Source: JAWLCQ01 sp041687095 (lineage in GTDB: Bacteria > Planctomycetota > Phycisphaerae > SM23-33). Taken from it: a stretch of 49,135 nt of DNA. A program made the position numbers and the translations under genes. This document shows positions 41,804 to 49,135 of this stretch, piece after piece; position 1 is the stretch's first letter, and each line of letters starts with the position of its first letter. The notes beneath the pieces are model-generated. The model was not told the DNA's origin. It ran no database searches and was given only the letters and a program-made list of their open reading frames with translations. Location: positions 1-49,135 of the forward strand of contig JAWLCQ010000015.1 in the NCBI GenBank assembly GCA_041687095.1, written 5' to 3'.

Positions 41804-42541
41804 TCACGTTTCCCTCGACTCCCCGTGGTGCTCGCGGAACGCCTGCTCGTACTGCTCGCTGATGGGCGTGCGCGGGTCGTACTCGGGGCCGTTCTTGATG
41901 TCCTCGCGGGACAGGCGGACGTAGACCAGCCGCTCCGACCACGCCACGCGGGTGATCCACGTCGGGACGATGAGGACCTTCTTGCCCGGCCACCAGTTGC
42001 GGGTGTCGACGACCAGGTAGCGGATGCCCCAGTCGTCGGTCTGGACGATGAAGTCCTCTACGTGCCCGATCTCCCCGTCGTCGGCGTGGATGTGGTAGTT
42101 GGTGACCTCGCGGCAGCTCCGCAGGCTCGACTGGCGGATGTCCTCCATCCGCTCCTTCTCATGGGCGGTGCCCTCGGCGGCGACGCTGCGGGAGACCTGG
42201 GGCTCCAGCGTCCCGACGTCCCAATACGCCGCCCACCCGTAGTACTTCGCCAGATCCAGCTCCGCCTGGCGGGACACGGGCAGGTGCTTCTGAATGCTCG
42301 GGCTGTTCTCGATCCGTTCCCGGGTGAGGTGCACGGGCAACCGCTCGGCGGGGTGGTCCGGTTCGCCGATCTTCTCCGGGGCGATCAGCACCAGCCGCCC
42401 GGGCAGCCAGTGCCCCGTGTCGACCACCAGGTAGCGCACGACCCAATCCTGGTCGTCGAAGTAGAAATCCTCGACGCCCCCGATCCGCCCGTCGGTTGCC
42501 TGAATGTCATAGGACCGCATTTCCTTGGTGCTGGCCAGCAT
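41804..42541 (-). CDS. Double PRC-barrel protein
   Basis: 245 residues with two PRC-barrel repeats: about 8-60 (MRSYDIQATDGRIGGVEDF) and about 140-205 (VTNYHIHADDGEIGHVEDFIV). Each ends RYLVVDT...PG..VLI, showing that it arose by duplication. PRC-barrels bind rRNA-processing proteins or photosynthetic reaction centres; stand-alone cytosolic doubles like this are often stress-linked. Divergent from the MarR gene at 42749 and so may be its target. No TM. Confidence 0.9.
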   Translation of the reverse strand: MLASTKEMRSYDIQATDGRIGGVEDFYFDDQDWVVRYLVVDTGHWLPGRLVLIAPEKIGEPDHPAERLPVHLTRERIENSPSIQKHLPVSRQAELDLAKYYGWAAYWDVGTLEPQVSRSVAAEGTAHEKERMEDIRQSSLRSCREVTNYHIHADDGEIGHVEDFIVQTDDWGIRYLVVDTRNWWPGKKVLIVPTWITRVAWSERLVYVRLSREDIKNGPEYDPRTPISEQYEQAFREHHGESRET

Positions 42542-42655
42542 GGCGTCTCCTTTCTGAAGCGGGGTCGGACCCGGTGTTCGGCCCGGCGGGGGGGGCGGGA
42601 TGCGCCCGACTCCGCCCTCACCGATCCGTCCCGCCGGACTCGACGTTCATTCCAA

Positions 42656-42670
42656 CTATGATGATTATAG
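42656..42670. promoter_or_regulatory. Probable MarR operator upstream of second marR
   Basis: A 15-nt near-perfect inverted repeat CTATGAT-G-ATTATAG with one mismatched pair lies in the divergent PRC-barrel/marR gap. ATTATA could also be a -10 box. The 8-mer TGATTATA is shared with the region before the first marR (31291-31298). Confidence 0.5.
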
Positions 42671-42748
42671 GTACATCCACTGCCACGACATGAACCTCAG
42701 CACCTCCCGCCTTGGGACCGTCCCCCCCGCGGGAGCCGGAGGCCGACA

Positions 42749-43252
42749 ATGCCTGAATCACACGAGCATTCCGAACACGATCGTGAGCACGAGCACGGGG
42801 AAGGGCCCGAGGATGCCTACAGCCGCCGCATCCTCGACTCCGTCCGCCGCATCCTCCGCGCGGGCGAGGTCAACTCCCGCTGGCTGGCGGCGGAGCATAG
42901 CGTGACGGCCCCGCAACTGATGGTGCTGGTGACGGTCGTCGACCGCGCACCGGTGACGGCGACGGAGATCGGGCGCAGCGTCCACCTGAGCACCAGCACG
43001 GTCGTGGGCATCCTCGACCGCCTGCAGGAGAAGGACCTCGTCACCCGCCGCCGCGACCGCGAGGACCGCCGCCTGGTCTTCATCGAGCCCACCGACCAGG
43101 GGCGGCAGCTCACCAGCGAGGCCCCCTACCCGCTCCAGCGGGTGATGGAGGAGGCCCTCGAGGGGTTCAGCGAACCGGATCGAGCCCGCCTCGCCGCGTC
43201 GCTCGAGGAACTCGTCGCAGCCATCGACACCCCGCACCGCAAGGCGGGGTAG
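42749..43252 (+). CDS. MarR-family regulator 2
   Basis: 167 residues: His/Glu-rich N-terminus (SHEHSEHDREHEHGEG), winged helix about 40-135 with VTAPQLMVLVTVVDRAPVTATEIGRSVHL, STVVGILDRLQEKDL and wing RREDRRLVFIE. GGAGG precedes the ATG by 7 nt. Clearly a paralogue of MarR 1, with conserved STVVGILDRL and PYPLQ. The His/Glu-rich tail could bind metal. 45 nt before the protease gene, so probably regulates it and itself, and possibly the divergent PRC-barrel gene. Confidence 0.93.
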   Translation: MPESHEHSEHDREHEHGEGPEDAYSRRILDSVRRILRAGEVNSRWLAAEHSVTAPQLMVLVTVVDRAPVTATEIGRSVHLSTSTVVGILDRLQEKDLVTRRRDREDRRLVFIEPTDQGRQLTSEAPYPLQRVMEEALEGFSEPDRARLAASLEELVAAIDTPHRKAG

Positions 43253-43297
43253 CGGGCGCAGGAGGTTTCGGCAACAAAGGAAGGAAACGAGATCGCC

Positions 43298-44461
43298 ATG
43301 TTCGGCAAGAGCATCAAACTGTTCACCCTGTTCGGTTTCACGGTCCGACTGGACCTGAGTTGGATCATCATTTTGGCCCTGGTGGTGTGGTCGCTGTCGG
43401 CGGGCGTATTCCCGCAGCTCTACGAGGGCCTCCCGCCCTGGGTCTACTGGGCGATGGGGTTCGCGGGGGCGCTGGGCCTGTTCGTCTCGATCATCTTCCA
43501 CGAGATGTGCCACTCCCTCGTCGCCCGCCGCTACGGGCTGCCGATGAAGGGCATCACGCTGTTCCTCTTCGGGGGCGTGGCGGAGATGTCCGACGAGCCC
43601 CCCTCCCCCAAGGCCGAGTTCTGGATGGCCATCGCGGGCCCGGCCTCCAGCGCAGCCCTGGCGGGGGCGTTCTTCCTGATCGGGTACGGCGGGGGGGCGT
43701 TGGGGCTCACCGACTCCATCGCGGGCGTCTTTCGGTGGCTGGGGCTGATCAACATCATCCTCGTGGTCTTCAACATGATCCCGGGCTTCCCGCTCGACGG
43801 GGGGCGGGTGCTGCGGGCGATCCTGTGGCACTACCGCAAGGACCTCCGCAGCGCGACGCAGACGGCCTCGCGGGTGGGGGCGGGCTTTGGGGCGGTGCTT
43901 ATCGGCCTGGGGTTCCTGTCCCTGCTGTGGGGCAATCCGCTGGGCGGGTTGTGGTGGATCCTGATCGGCTTCTTCATCCGCTCGGCCGCCAAGAGCGGGT
44001 ATCGCCAGGTGCTCGTCCGCGAGATGCTCCACGGGGAGCCCGTCCGCCGCTTCATGACCGAGCAGCCCATCACCGTCCCCAGCTCGGCGACGCTGACGAG
44101 CCTCGTGGACGACTACGTCTACCGCTACCACCACAAGCTCTTCCCCGTCACGACGGACGGGCGGCTGGACGGGTACATCAGCACGCAGGACCTCCAGGAC
44201 GTCCCGAAGGACCAGTGGGACGAGCGGACGGTGCGCGAGGTCGCCCGCCCCTGCCAGCGTGACAACACCATCGCCCCCGACGCCGACGCCATGGACGCCC
44301 TGGCGCGAATGAACAAGCTGCAGACCTCGCGGCTGATGGTGGTCGAGAACAACGCCCTGGTGGGCATCGTGGCGCTGAAGGACCTGATGAAGTTCCTGTC
44401 GCTCAAGCTGGAGCTGGAGACGAACGAGCATCCTCCCATCGAACCTCGGCAGGCAGCGTAA
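43298..44461 (+). CDS. M50 site-2-type protease with CBS domains
   Basis: 387 residues, Rip3/SpoIVFB-like. TM segments at about 22-40, 50-70, 108-130, 150-165 and 190-225; zinc site HEMCH (His68, Glu69, His72) and Asp167 in NMIPGFPLDGGR, so catalytically complete. C-terminal CBS pair from about 245 (VRRFMTEQPITVPSSATL and MVVENNALVGIVALKDL), which would sense nucleotides. Cleaves substrates within the membrane. Downstream of MarR 2 on the same strand, so a regulated stress protease is likely. Confidence 0.93.
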   Translation: MFGKSIKLFTLFGFTVRLDLSWIIILALVVWSLSAGVFPQLYEGLPPWVYWAMGFAGALGLFVSIIFHEMCHSLVARRYGLPMKGITLFLFGGVAEMSDEPPSPKAEFWMAIAGPASSAALAGAFFLIGYGGGALGLTDSIAGVFRWLGLINIILVVFNMIPGFPLDGGRVLRAILWHYRKDLRSATQTASRVGAGFGAVLIGLGFLSLLWGNPLGGLWWILIGFFIRSAAKSGYRQVLVREMLHGEPVRRFMTEQPITVPSSATLTSLVDDYVYRYHHKLFPVTTDGRLDGYISTQDLQDVPKDQWDERTVREVARPCQRDNTIAPDADAMDALARMNKLQTSRLMVVENNALVGIVALKDLMKFLSLKLELETNEHPPIEPRQAA

Positions 44462-44494
44462 GGGCCGTGCCCGCCCCGCCGGCGCCCCCCAGCG

Positions 44495-44785
44495 CGTGCG
44501 AGGCCCCAAGCGCGTGCGTTGGGGGTCTCCTGACCCCCAACGTCCGGGAACGAGCGAAACGGTTCCGCGACAGCGTTATGGCGGCGCTTCGATCGCGGCG
44601 GGGGGCTGGCCCTGAGCTTGTCGCTGATCGCTGGCAAAGTGCCGCGGCGAAGGGAGTGCTCCCACGGCGCTGACGCGGAGGCATCCCTCGCCCCTCCGAG
44701 ACGCCGGGGGTCAGGAGACCCCCGGCGCAGACGCACAGGGCGAGGTCAGGAGACCTCCCCGGCGCAGGAGGTGTGGGTCGCGCCA
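44495..44785. repeat. Composite palindromic element, copy 3 (inverted)
   Basis: Runs in the opposite orientation to copies 1, 2 and 4: TTGGGGGTCTCCTGACCCCC first, CGGTTCCGCGACAGCGTTATG, CCTGAGCTTGTCG, GGAGGCATCCCTCGCCCCTCC, then GGGGGTCAGGAGACCCCC and further GTCAGGAGAC units. Sits downstream of the M50 gene stop. Confidence 0.85.
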
Positions 44786-44902
44786 TCCGCGGCGCAGGCG
44801 ACAGGAGGTTGCCCTGGCGTTGCGGCTCGGGAGGCCCGCGGACGCTCGACTCGCCCGCCCCGCCAAGCTTCGCGCCATTGCGTGCGGCATCCCCCCTGTG
44901 CG

Positions 44903-45091
44903 TCACCCGCCTCCGAACCGTTCTTGGTAGTCCTCAATGGCGGCGAGGAGGACGGCGTGGGCGTGCTGTCGCCCGAACGTGCCCTGCGTCTCCGTCGCGC
45001 TCGATCCGTCGGGGGCGAGCTTGTAGGTGGCGAAGTAGCTAAACACGCCCCCTGAACGGCCGATATACCAGCCATGAGTTGGAAATTCGCT
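44903..45091 (-). pseudogene. C-terminal gene remnant upstream of the histidine kinase
   Basis: A 62-codon open frame with no start codon reads THGWYIGRSGGVFSYFATYK, then LAPDGSSATETQGTFG and RQHAHAVLLAAIEDYQERF before TGA. The composition and ordered sequence look like the end of a real protein. It is cut off by a stop in the first codons of the kinase gene, so it seems to be a truncated relic. Family not recognised. Confidence 0.55.
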
Positions 45092-48000
45092 TCACTGCGC
45101 GCGGGGGCGCCGAGGCGGCCGCTTCCGGTCTGGGGAACCATGGCGGCCGTGCTGGCCGCGTGCGGCCTGTGCGTCTGGTGGACAACCCACCGGATCGACC
45201 GTGACATGCGGGAGAACCTGCTCCAGCAGGCCCGCCTGGTGGCGAACACACTGAACGCGCAGAGCATCGCGGCGCTGTCGGGTTCGCAGGCGGACCTGGG
45301 ATCGCCCGACTACGCGCGGCTGAAGGAGCGGCTGGCGTCGGCGCGGTCGGCGAATCCCCTGTGCCGGTGGTTCTACCTCGCGGGGGGGCGGACGGATGGG
45401 ACGATCTTCTTCTTCGTGGACTCCGAGCCCCCCGACAGCGAGGACGTCAGCCTGCCCGGGGCGCGGTACGAGGAGGCCTCCGCGGACTTCCGCCGCGTGC
45501 TGGAGACGGGCGCGTCGGTGACCGAAGGGCCGCTGCCCGACCGCTGGGGCACGTGGACCAGCGCGCTGGTGCCGATCCGCCACCCCGAGACCGGGAAGAT
45601 CCTGGCAGTCCTGGGGATGGACATCGACGCGCGGCACTGGCGGTGGGGGATCGCAACGCGGGCGGCCCTGCCGGTGGGGCTGCTGCTGACCTTCGTCTGC
45701 ATCCTGCTGCACCGCATCCGCCGGGGGATGCGGAAGCAGCAGAACGCCCTCGTCATGAGCCGTGAGCAGTACATGCTCGCCGTCCAGGGCAGCCGCGACG
45801 GGGTGTGGGACTGGGACCTGCGGACCGACAGCCTGTTCCTGTCCTCGCGGTGGAAGGAGATGATCGGCTACACGGACGAGGAGCTGCCGAACACCTTTCA
45901 GTCCTTCCAGGAGCGCGTGCACCCCGACGATTGGGAGAGCGTGCAGAACTACCTCGACCGCTACCTCCACGGGGAAGAGGACCACTACGACGTCGAGTTC
46001 CGCTTCCGTCACCGCAACGGGCAGTACCTGTGGATCCAGGCGCGGGGCGAGGCGCTGCGGGACGAGAAGGGCATCCCGTACCGCATGGCCGGTTCGCACA
46101 CCGACATCACCGAGCGCAAGCGGGCGGAGGATGCCTCCAGGCTCAACGAGGCCCGCCTCGAGGGCCTGCTGCGGATCTCCCAGCGCGAATCGTCCGACAC
46201 CCAGGCCCTGCTGGACTACACGCTCGACGAGGCCATCCAGCTCACCGGCAGCCGGATCGGCTACATCTACCTTTACAGCGAGCAGAAGCAGGAGTTCATC
46301 CTCAACACCTGGTCCCGGGGCGTGATGGACGAATGCGCTGTCATGGAGAAGCAAACCCACTACCGCCTGGAGAAGACGGGCCTGTGGGGCGAGGCGGTGC
46401 GGCAGCGGCGGCCGATCGTGGTCAACGACTTCGCCGCGCCCAACCCTCATCGCAAGGGCTGCCCCCAGGGGCACGTGGCGCTGCGGAAGTTCATGACGAT
46501 CCCGGTGATGCGCGGGGACGCGATCGTCGCGGTCGTGGGCGTGGCGAACAAGGCGACGGACTACGACGACACCGACATCCGCCAGCTCACGCTGCTCATG
46601 GACTCCGTGTGGCGAATCGTGGAACGCCGCAACGCCGAAGACGCCGCCCGGCGGGAATCGGCGAAGCTGTCGGCGCTGATCGCGGGGATGGACGAGGGCA
46701 TCGTCTTCGCCGACGCCGACGACGTGGTCCTGGAGGTCAACGACTGCTTCTGCCGCCTCACCGGCTGCTCCCGCGAGGCCGTCGTGGGCGGGCCCGTCGA
46801 GCAACTGCCCTCCTGCCTGGACCCGGGACGCCTGGCGGAGTTCACCCGCCGCTTCCGCGAGCGATCGGGCGGGGCAACCGTCACCCTCGAACGCACGCTG
46901 GGGCCGGCGGAGGTGCTGGTGCGCCTCCAGCCGATCTACCGCGAGGCGACCTACGAGGGCCTGCTGCTGAACGTCGTGGACGTGACCGCCCTCGTCCGCT
47001 CCCGCCGCGACCTGGAACACGCCAATCGGAAACTGGAGACGGCCATCACGCGGGCCAACGAGATGGCCGTGGCGGCCGAGACCGCCAACGCCACCAAGAG
47101 CGAGTTCCTCGCCAACATGTCCCACGAGATCCGCACCCCGATGACGGCGATCCTGGGGTTCGCGGACCTGCTGAGGGAGTCCTTGGACGAGTGCAACCCC
47201 GCCGCCTGCCCGGGCGGTTCGGAGGTGCTGGGGACGAGGCGGGAGTACCTCCGGACGGTCCGACGGAACGGGGAGCACCTGCTGGCGCTGCTCAATGACA
47301 TCCTGGACCTCTCGAAGATCGAGGCCGGCCGCCTGCAGGTCGAGCGCGTCGAGTGCCGCCCCGTGCAGGTCATCGAGGACGTGCTCTCGCTGATGCGCGT
47401 GCGGGCCATCGAGAAGGGCCTCACGCTGGAGGCCCGCTACGAGTTCCCCCTGCCCCAGGCCATCTGGAGCGATCCGGTCCGCCTGCGGCAGGTCCTGGTG
47501 AACCTGATCGGCAACGCGATCAAGTTCACGCAGACCGGACGCGTGGACGTCGTGCTCCGCCAGGAAGCCGCCCCCGACGGGGGGGCCTGCCTGGAGTGCG
47601 AGGTCCGCGATACGGGCATCGGGATCACGAGCGAGCAACTCGCGGGCCTCTTCCAGCCCTTCGCCCAGGCCGACACCTCCACCAGCCGCCGCTTCGGGGG
47701 CAGCGGGCTGGGCCTCGCCATCAGCAAGAAACTCGCCGAGGCCCTCGGCGGGGACGTCCGCGTCGAAAGCCGCCCCGAAAAGGGCAGCACCTTCACCTTC
47801 CGCATCGCCGCCGTCCCCGTCGATCCCTCCCAGATCCTGACCGACCTCACCCAGGCGCCCGTCCGCGGGGGGACGCGAACCGACGAGCCCCCCGCCCCCC
47901 CGAACGCCCTGCCCCGCCGCGTCCTCCTCGCCGAGGACGGGCTCGACAATCAGAAGCTCCTCTCCACCATCCTCCGCAAGGCCGGGGCGCACGTCGACAT

Positions 48001-48643
48001 CGCCGCCAATGGCCGCCTCGCCATCGAGGCCGTCCTCGCCTCCCGCGCCGCCGGGGAGCCCTACGACGTCATCCTCATGGACATGCAGATGCCCGAGATG
48101 GACGGGTATCAGGCGACGTCGTGGCTGCGGGAGTTGGGGATCACCATCCCGATCCTGGCGCTGACGGCCCACGCGATGGCCGGGGACCGCCAGAGATGCC
48201 TCGACGCGGGGTGCAACGAGTACATCACCAAGCCCGTCCAGCGCGCGGACCTGCTGGCGATGCTGGCCCGCTTCCAGGCCTGCCCCGCTCCCTCACCCTC
48301 CCTCGCCCGGTCCCCCGCAGCGCGCGACGCGTCCCTCCGCTCGGAGTACGAGGACGACCCGGACCTGGCGGGCATCCTCGGGGAGTTCGTGGACCGCCTG
48401 CCCACGTGCGTGGCGGACATGCGGGCGGCGCTGCAGCACGCGGACTGGGAGACGCTGACGCGGCTGGCGCACCAGATCAAGGGCTCCGGCGGCAGCTACG
48501 GGTACACTCCGCTGAGCGAGGAGGCCCGCGACCTGGAGGCCTGCGCCAAGCAGGCCGATCCCGAATCCGCCACCCTCGCCCTCGACCGCCTCGCCACGCT
48601 CTGCCACCGCATCCAGGCGGGACGGCCGGCGAAGAGCCGGTGA
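45074..48643 (+). CDS. Hybrid sensor histidine kinase (PAS-GAF-PAS-HK-REC-Hpt)
   Basis: 1189 residues. TM1 about 19-36 (MAAVLAACGLCVWW) and TM2 about 195-213 (LPVGLLLTFVCILL) bound a periplasmic sensor. PAS about 230-345 (GVWDWDLRTDSL...ERVHPDDW), GAF about 365-510, second PAS about 520-640, HisKA with His684 (NMSHEIRTPMTAILGF), HATPase about 790-910 (LRQVLVNLIGNAIKFT; GSGLGLAISKKL), receiver about 935-1060 with Asp1003 (ILMDMQMPEMDG), Hpt about 1090-1185 with His1133 (AHQIKGSGGSYG). All phosphorelay residues are present. No response regulator is next to it, so its output partner is elsewhere. Stimulus unknown. Confidence 0.95.
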   Translation: MSWKFASLRAGAPRRPLPVWGTMAAVLAACGLCVWWTTHRIDRDMRENLLQQARLVANTLNAQSIAALSGSQADLGSPDYARLKERLASARSANPLCRWFYLAGGRTDGTIFFFVDSEPPDSEDVSLPGARYEEASADFRRVLETGASVTEGPLPDRWGTWTSALVPIRHPETGKILAVLGMDIDARHWRWGIATRAALPVGLLLTFVCILLHRIRRGMRKQQNALVMSREQYMLAVQGSRDGVWDWDLRTDSLFLSSRWKEMIGYTDEELPNTFQSFQERVHPDDWESVQNYLDRYLHGEEDHYDVEFRFRHRNGQYLWIQARGEALRDEKGIPYRMAGSHTDITERKRAEDASRLNEARLEGLLRISQRESSDTQALLDYTLDEAIQLTGSRIGYIYLYSEQKQEFILNTWSRGVMDECAVMEKQTHYRLEKTGLWGEAVRQRRPIVVNDFAAPNPHRKGCPQGHVALRKFMTIPVMRGDAIVAVVGVANKATDYDDTDIRQLTLLMDSVWRIVERRNAEDAARRESAKLSALIAGMDEGIVFADADDVVLEVNDCFCRLTGCSREAVVGGPVEQLPSCLDPGRLAEFTRRFRERSGGATVTLERTLGPAEVLVRLQPIYREATYEGLLLNVVDVTALVRSRRDLEHANRKLETAITRANEMAVAAETANATKSEFLANMSHEIRTPMTAILGFADLLRESLDECNPAACPGGSEVLGTRREYLRTVRRNGEHLLALLNDILDLSKIEAGRLQVERVECRPVQVIEDVLSLMRVRAIEKGLTLEARYEFPLPQAIWSDPVRLRQVLVNLIGNAIKFTQTGRVDVVLRQEAAPDGGACLECEVRDTGIGITSEQLAGLFQPFAQADTSTSRRFGGSGLGLAISKKLAEALGGDVRVESRPEKGSTFTFRIAAVPVDPSQILTDLTQAPVRGGTRTDEPPAPPNALPRRVLLAEDGLDNQKLLSTILRKAGAHVDIAANGRLAIEAVLASRAAGEPYDVILMDMQMPEMDGYQATSWLRELGITIPILALTAHAMAGDRQRCLDAGCNEYITKPVQRADLLAMLARFQACPAPSPSLARSPAARDASLRSEYEDDPDLAGILGEFVDRLPTCVADMRAALQHADWETLTRLAHQIKGSGGSYGYTPLSEEARDLEACAKQADPESATLALDRLATLCHRIQAGRPAKSR

Positions 48644-48648
48644 CCGAT

Positions 48649-48690
48649 TGATCGGTTGGCTGGTTGGCTGGTTGACTGGTTGGCTGCCCA
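48649..48690. repeat. 8-nt tandem array after histidine kinase stop
   Basis: TTGGCTGG units of 8 nt (with one TTGACTGG) begin 5-10 nt after the kinase stop TGA; the seven bases before (GATTGATC) lead into it. No inverted partner is visible before the window end. Confidence 0.85.
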
Positions 48691-48697
48691 GGCGTCT

Positions 48698-48985
48698 GTG
48701 CTGCGGGTCTCCTGACCCGCCCCCCGCCTGCGACGCCCCAAGCGCGTGCGACGCCCCAAGCGCGTGCGACGCCCCAAGCGCGTGCGACGGGGGTCTCCTG
48801 ACCCCCGTCGTCCCGGAGGGGCAAGGAACGCCTCCGCGGCAGCGCCGTTGGAGCGCCCCCTTCGCGGCGGGGACCGGGTCCTGAGCCTGTCGAAGGACCG
48901 CCGCGACCGATGCGCCGCCATAACGCTGGCGCGGAAGCGTTTCGCTCGTTCCCGGACGTTGGGGGTCAGGAGACCTCGTTGTTCC
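48698..48985. repeat. Composite palindromic element, copy 4
   Basis: GGGTCTCCTGACCC, then three 18-nt units of the type CGACGCCCCAAGCGCGTG (about 48730-48785), GGGGGTCTCCTGACCCCC, CCGGAGGGGCAAGGAACGCCTCC, CCTGAGCCTGTCGAAGG, GCCGCCATAACGCTGGCGCGG and TTGGGGGTCAGGAGACC. Same block order as copies 1 and 2. Confidence 0.87.
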
Positions 48986-49038
48986 ACACATCTCGCCGTG
49001 GATTTCCCGCACGATGCGACCTGGACCCAGGCGGCTTC

Positions 49039-49135
49039 TTCGCCCCGGAAGGGGCGAGGGAGAATAGCCGGGGGCGCAGCGCAGCGGAGCCCCCGGTACA
49101 GGCCGAAAAAGATAGAGCCCCGTAGGGGCGAGGGA
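49039..49135. repeat. Hairpin repeat family at window end
   Basis: GCCCCGGAAGGGGCGAGGGA, then AATAGCCGGGGGCGCAGCGC with GCAGCGGAGCCCCCGG forming a strong stem, then GATAGAGCCCCGTAGGGGC. Copies of this type are known in planctomycete and other metagenomic genomes; it is cut by the window end. Confidence 0.7.

Overview
The window is very GC-rich, strongly biased to G or C at third codon positions, and reads like a chromosomal piece of a Planctomycetota bacterium, most likely of the Phycisphaerae type. The support is the gene mix: two sulfatases, a GH51 arabinofuranosidase, NagB, a receptor-like Ser/Thr kinase, a MetX-MetW fusion, secreted lipoproteins with repeat domains, and intergenic regions packed with palindromic repeats. 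This assignment is inference from gene content; no rRNA, tRNA or CRISPR array was seen. One run of 10 N (15587-15596) marks an assembly gap.

Layout. 0-9.2 kb: a small Cys protein overlapping a tyrosine recombinase, a HicB-like antitoxin, a 3D-domain cell-wall protein, a secreted TPR-like protein plus HExxH peptidase pair, an MBL hydrolase, a DUF433 antitoxin whose toxin survives as 12 codons, and a GH51 arabinofuranosidase. 9.6-15.5 kb: a membrane protein, an LRR lipoprotein, PurE, a zinc alcohol dehydrogenase-like protein and an alkaline-phosphatase-fold lipoprotein. 15.7-23.5 kb: MetX-MetW fusion, Gly-rich RRM protein with a clear terminator, and a sulfatase/NagB/FmdB/sulfatase block fitting use of sulfated (amino)sugars. 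23.6-28.2 kb: a four-helix-bundle protein carrying in-frame short repeats, a one-TM protein, a Ser/Thr kinase and a secreted protein, with a decayed local duplication. 28.3-44.5 kb: a glycosyltransferase, then a stress/regulatory stretch: MarR-DUF502, Rieske-FAD oxidoreductase coupled to an alpha-glucan phosphorylase, a sigma factor, a baeRF-like protein, an MBL-rhodanese protein, a type II restriction-modification pair, a double PRC-barrel protein, and a second MarR with an M50-CBS protease. 44.5-49.1 kb: a gene remnant and a large hybrid histidine kinase.

The most unusual aspect is outside the genes. Many gene 3' ends are followed, sometimes starting at the stop codon itself, by short degenerate tandem arrays (mostly 7- or 9-nt units) that often have an inverted-complement partner array nearby, giving long potential hairpins. 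The unit sequence differs from place to place but the architecture is the same. Comparable arrays lie in frame inside the four-helix-bundle gene and a sulfatase gene. A second layer consists of dispersed composite palindromes (four copies of a GGGGTCTCCTGACCCC-type element and several smaller families), also mainly at gene 3' ends.
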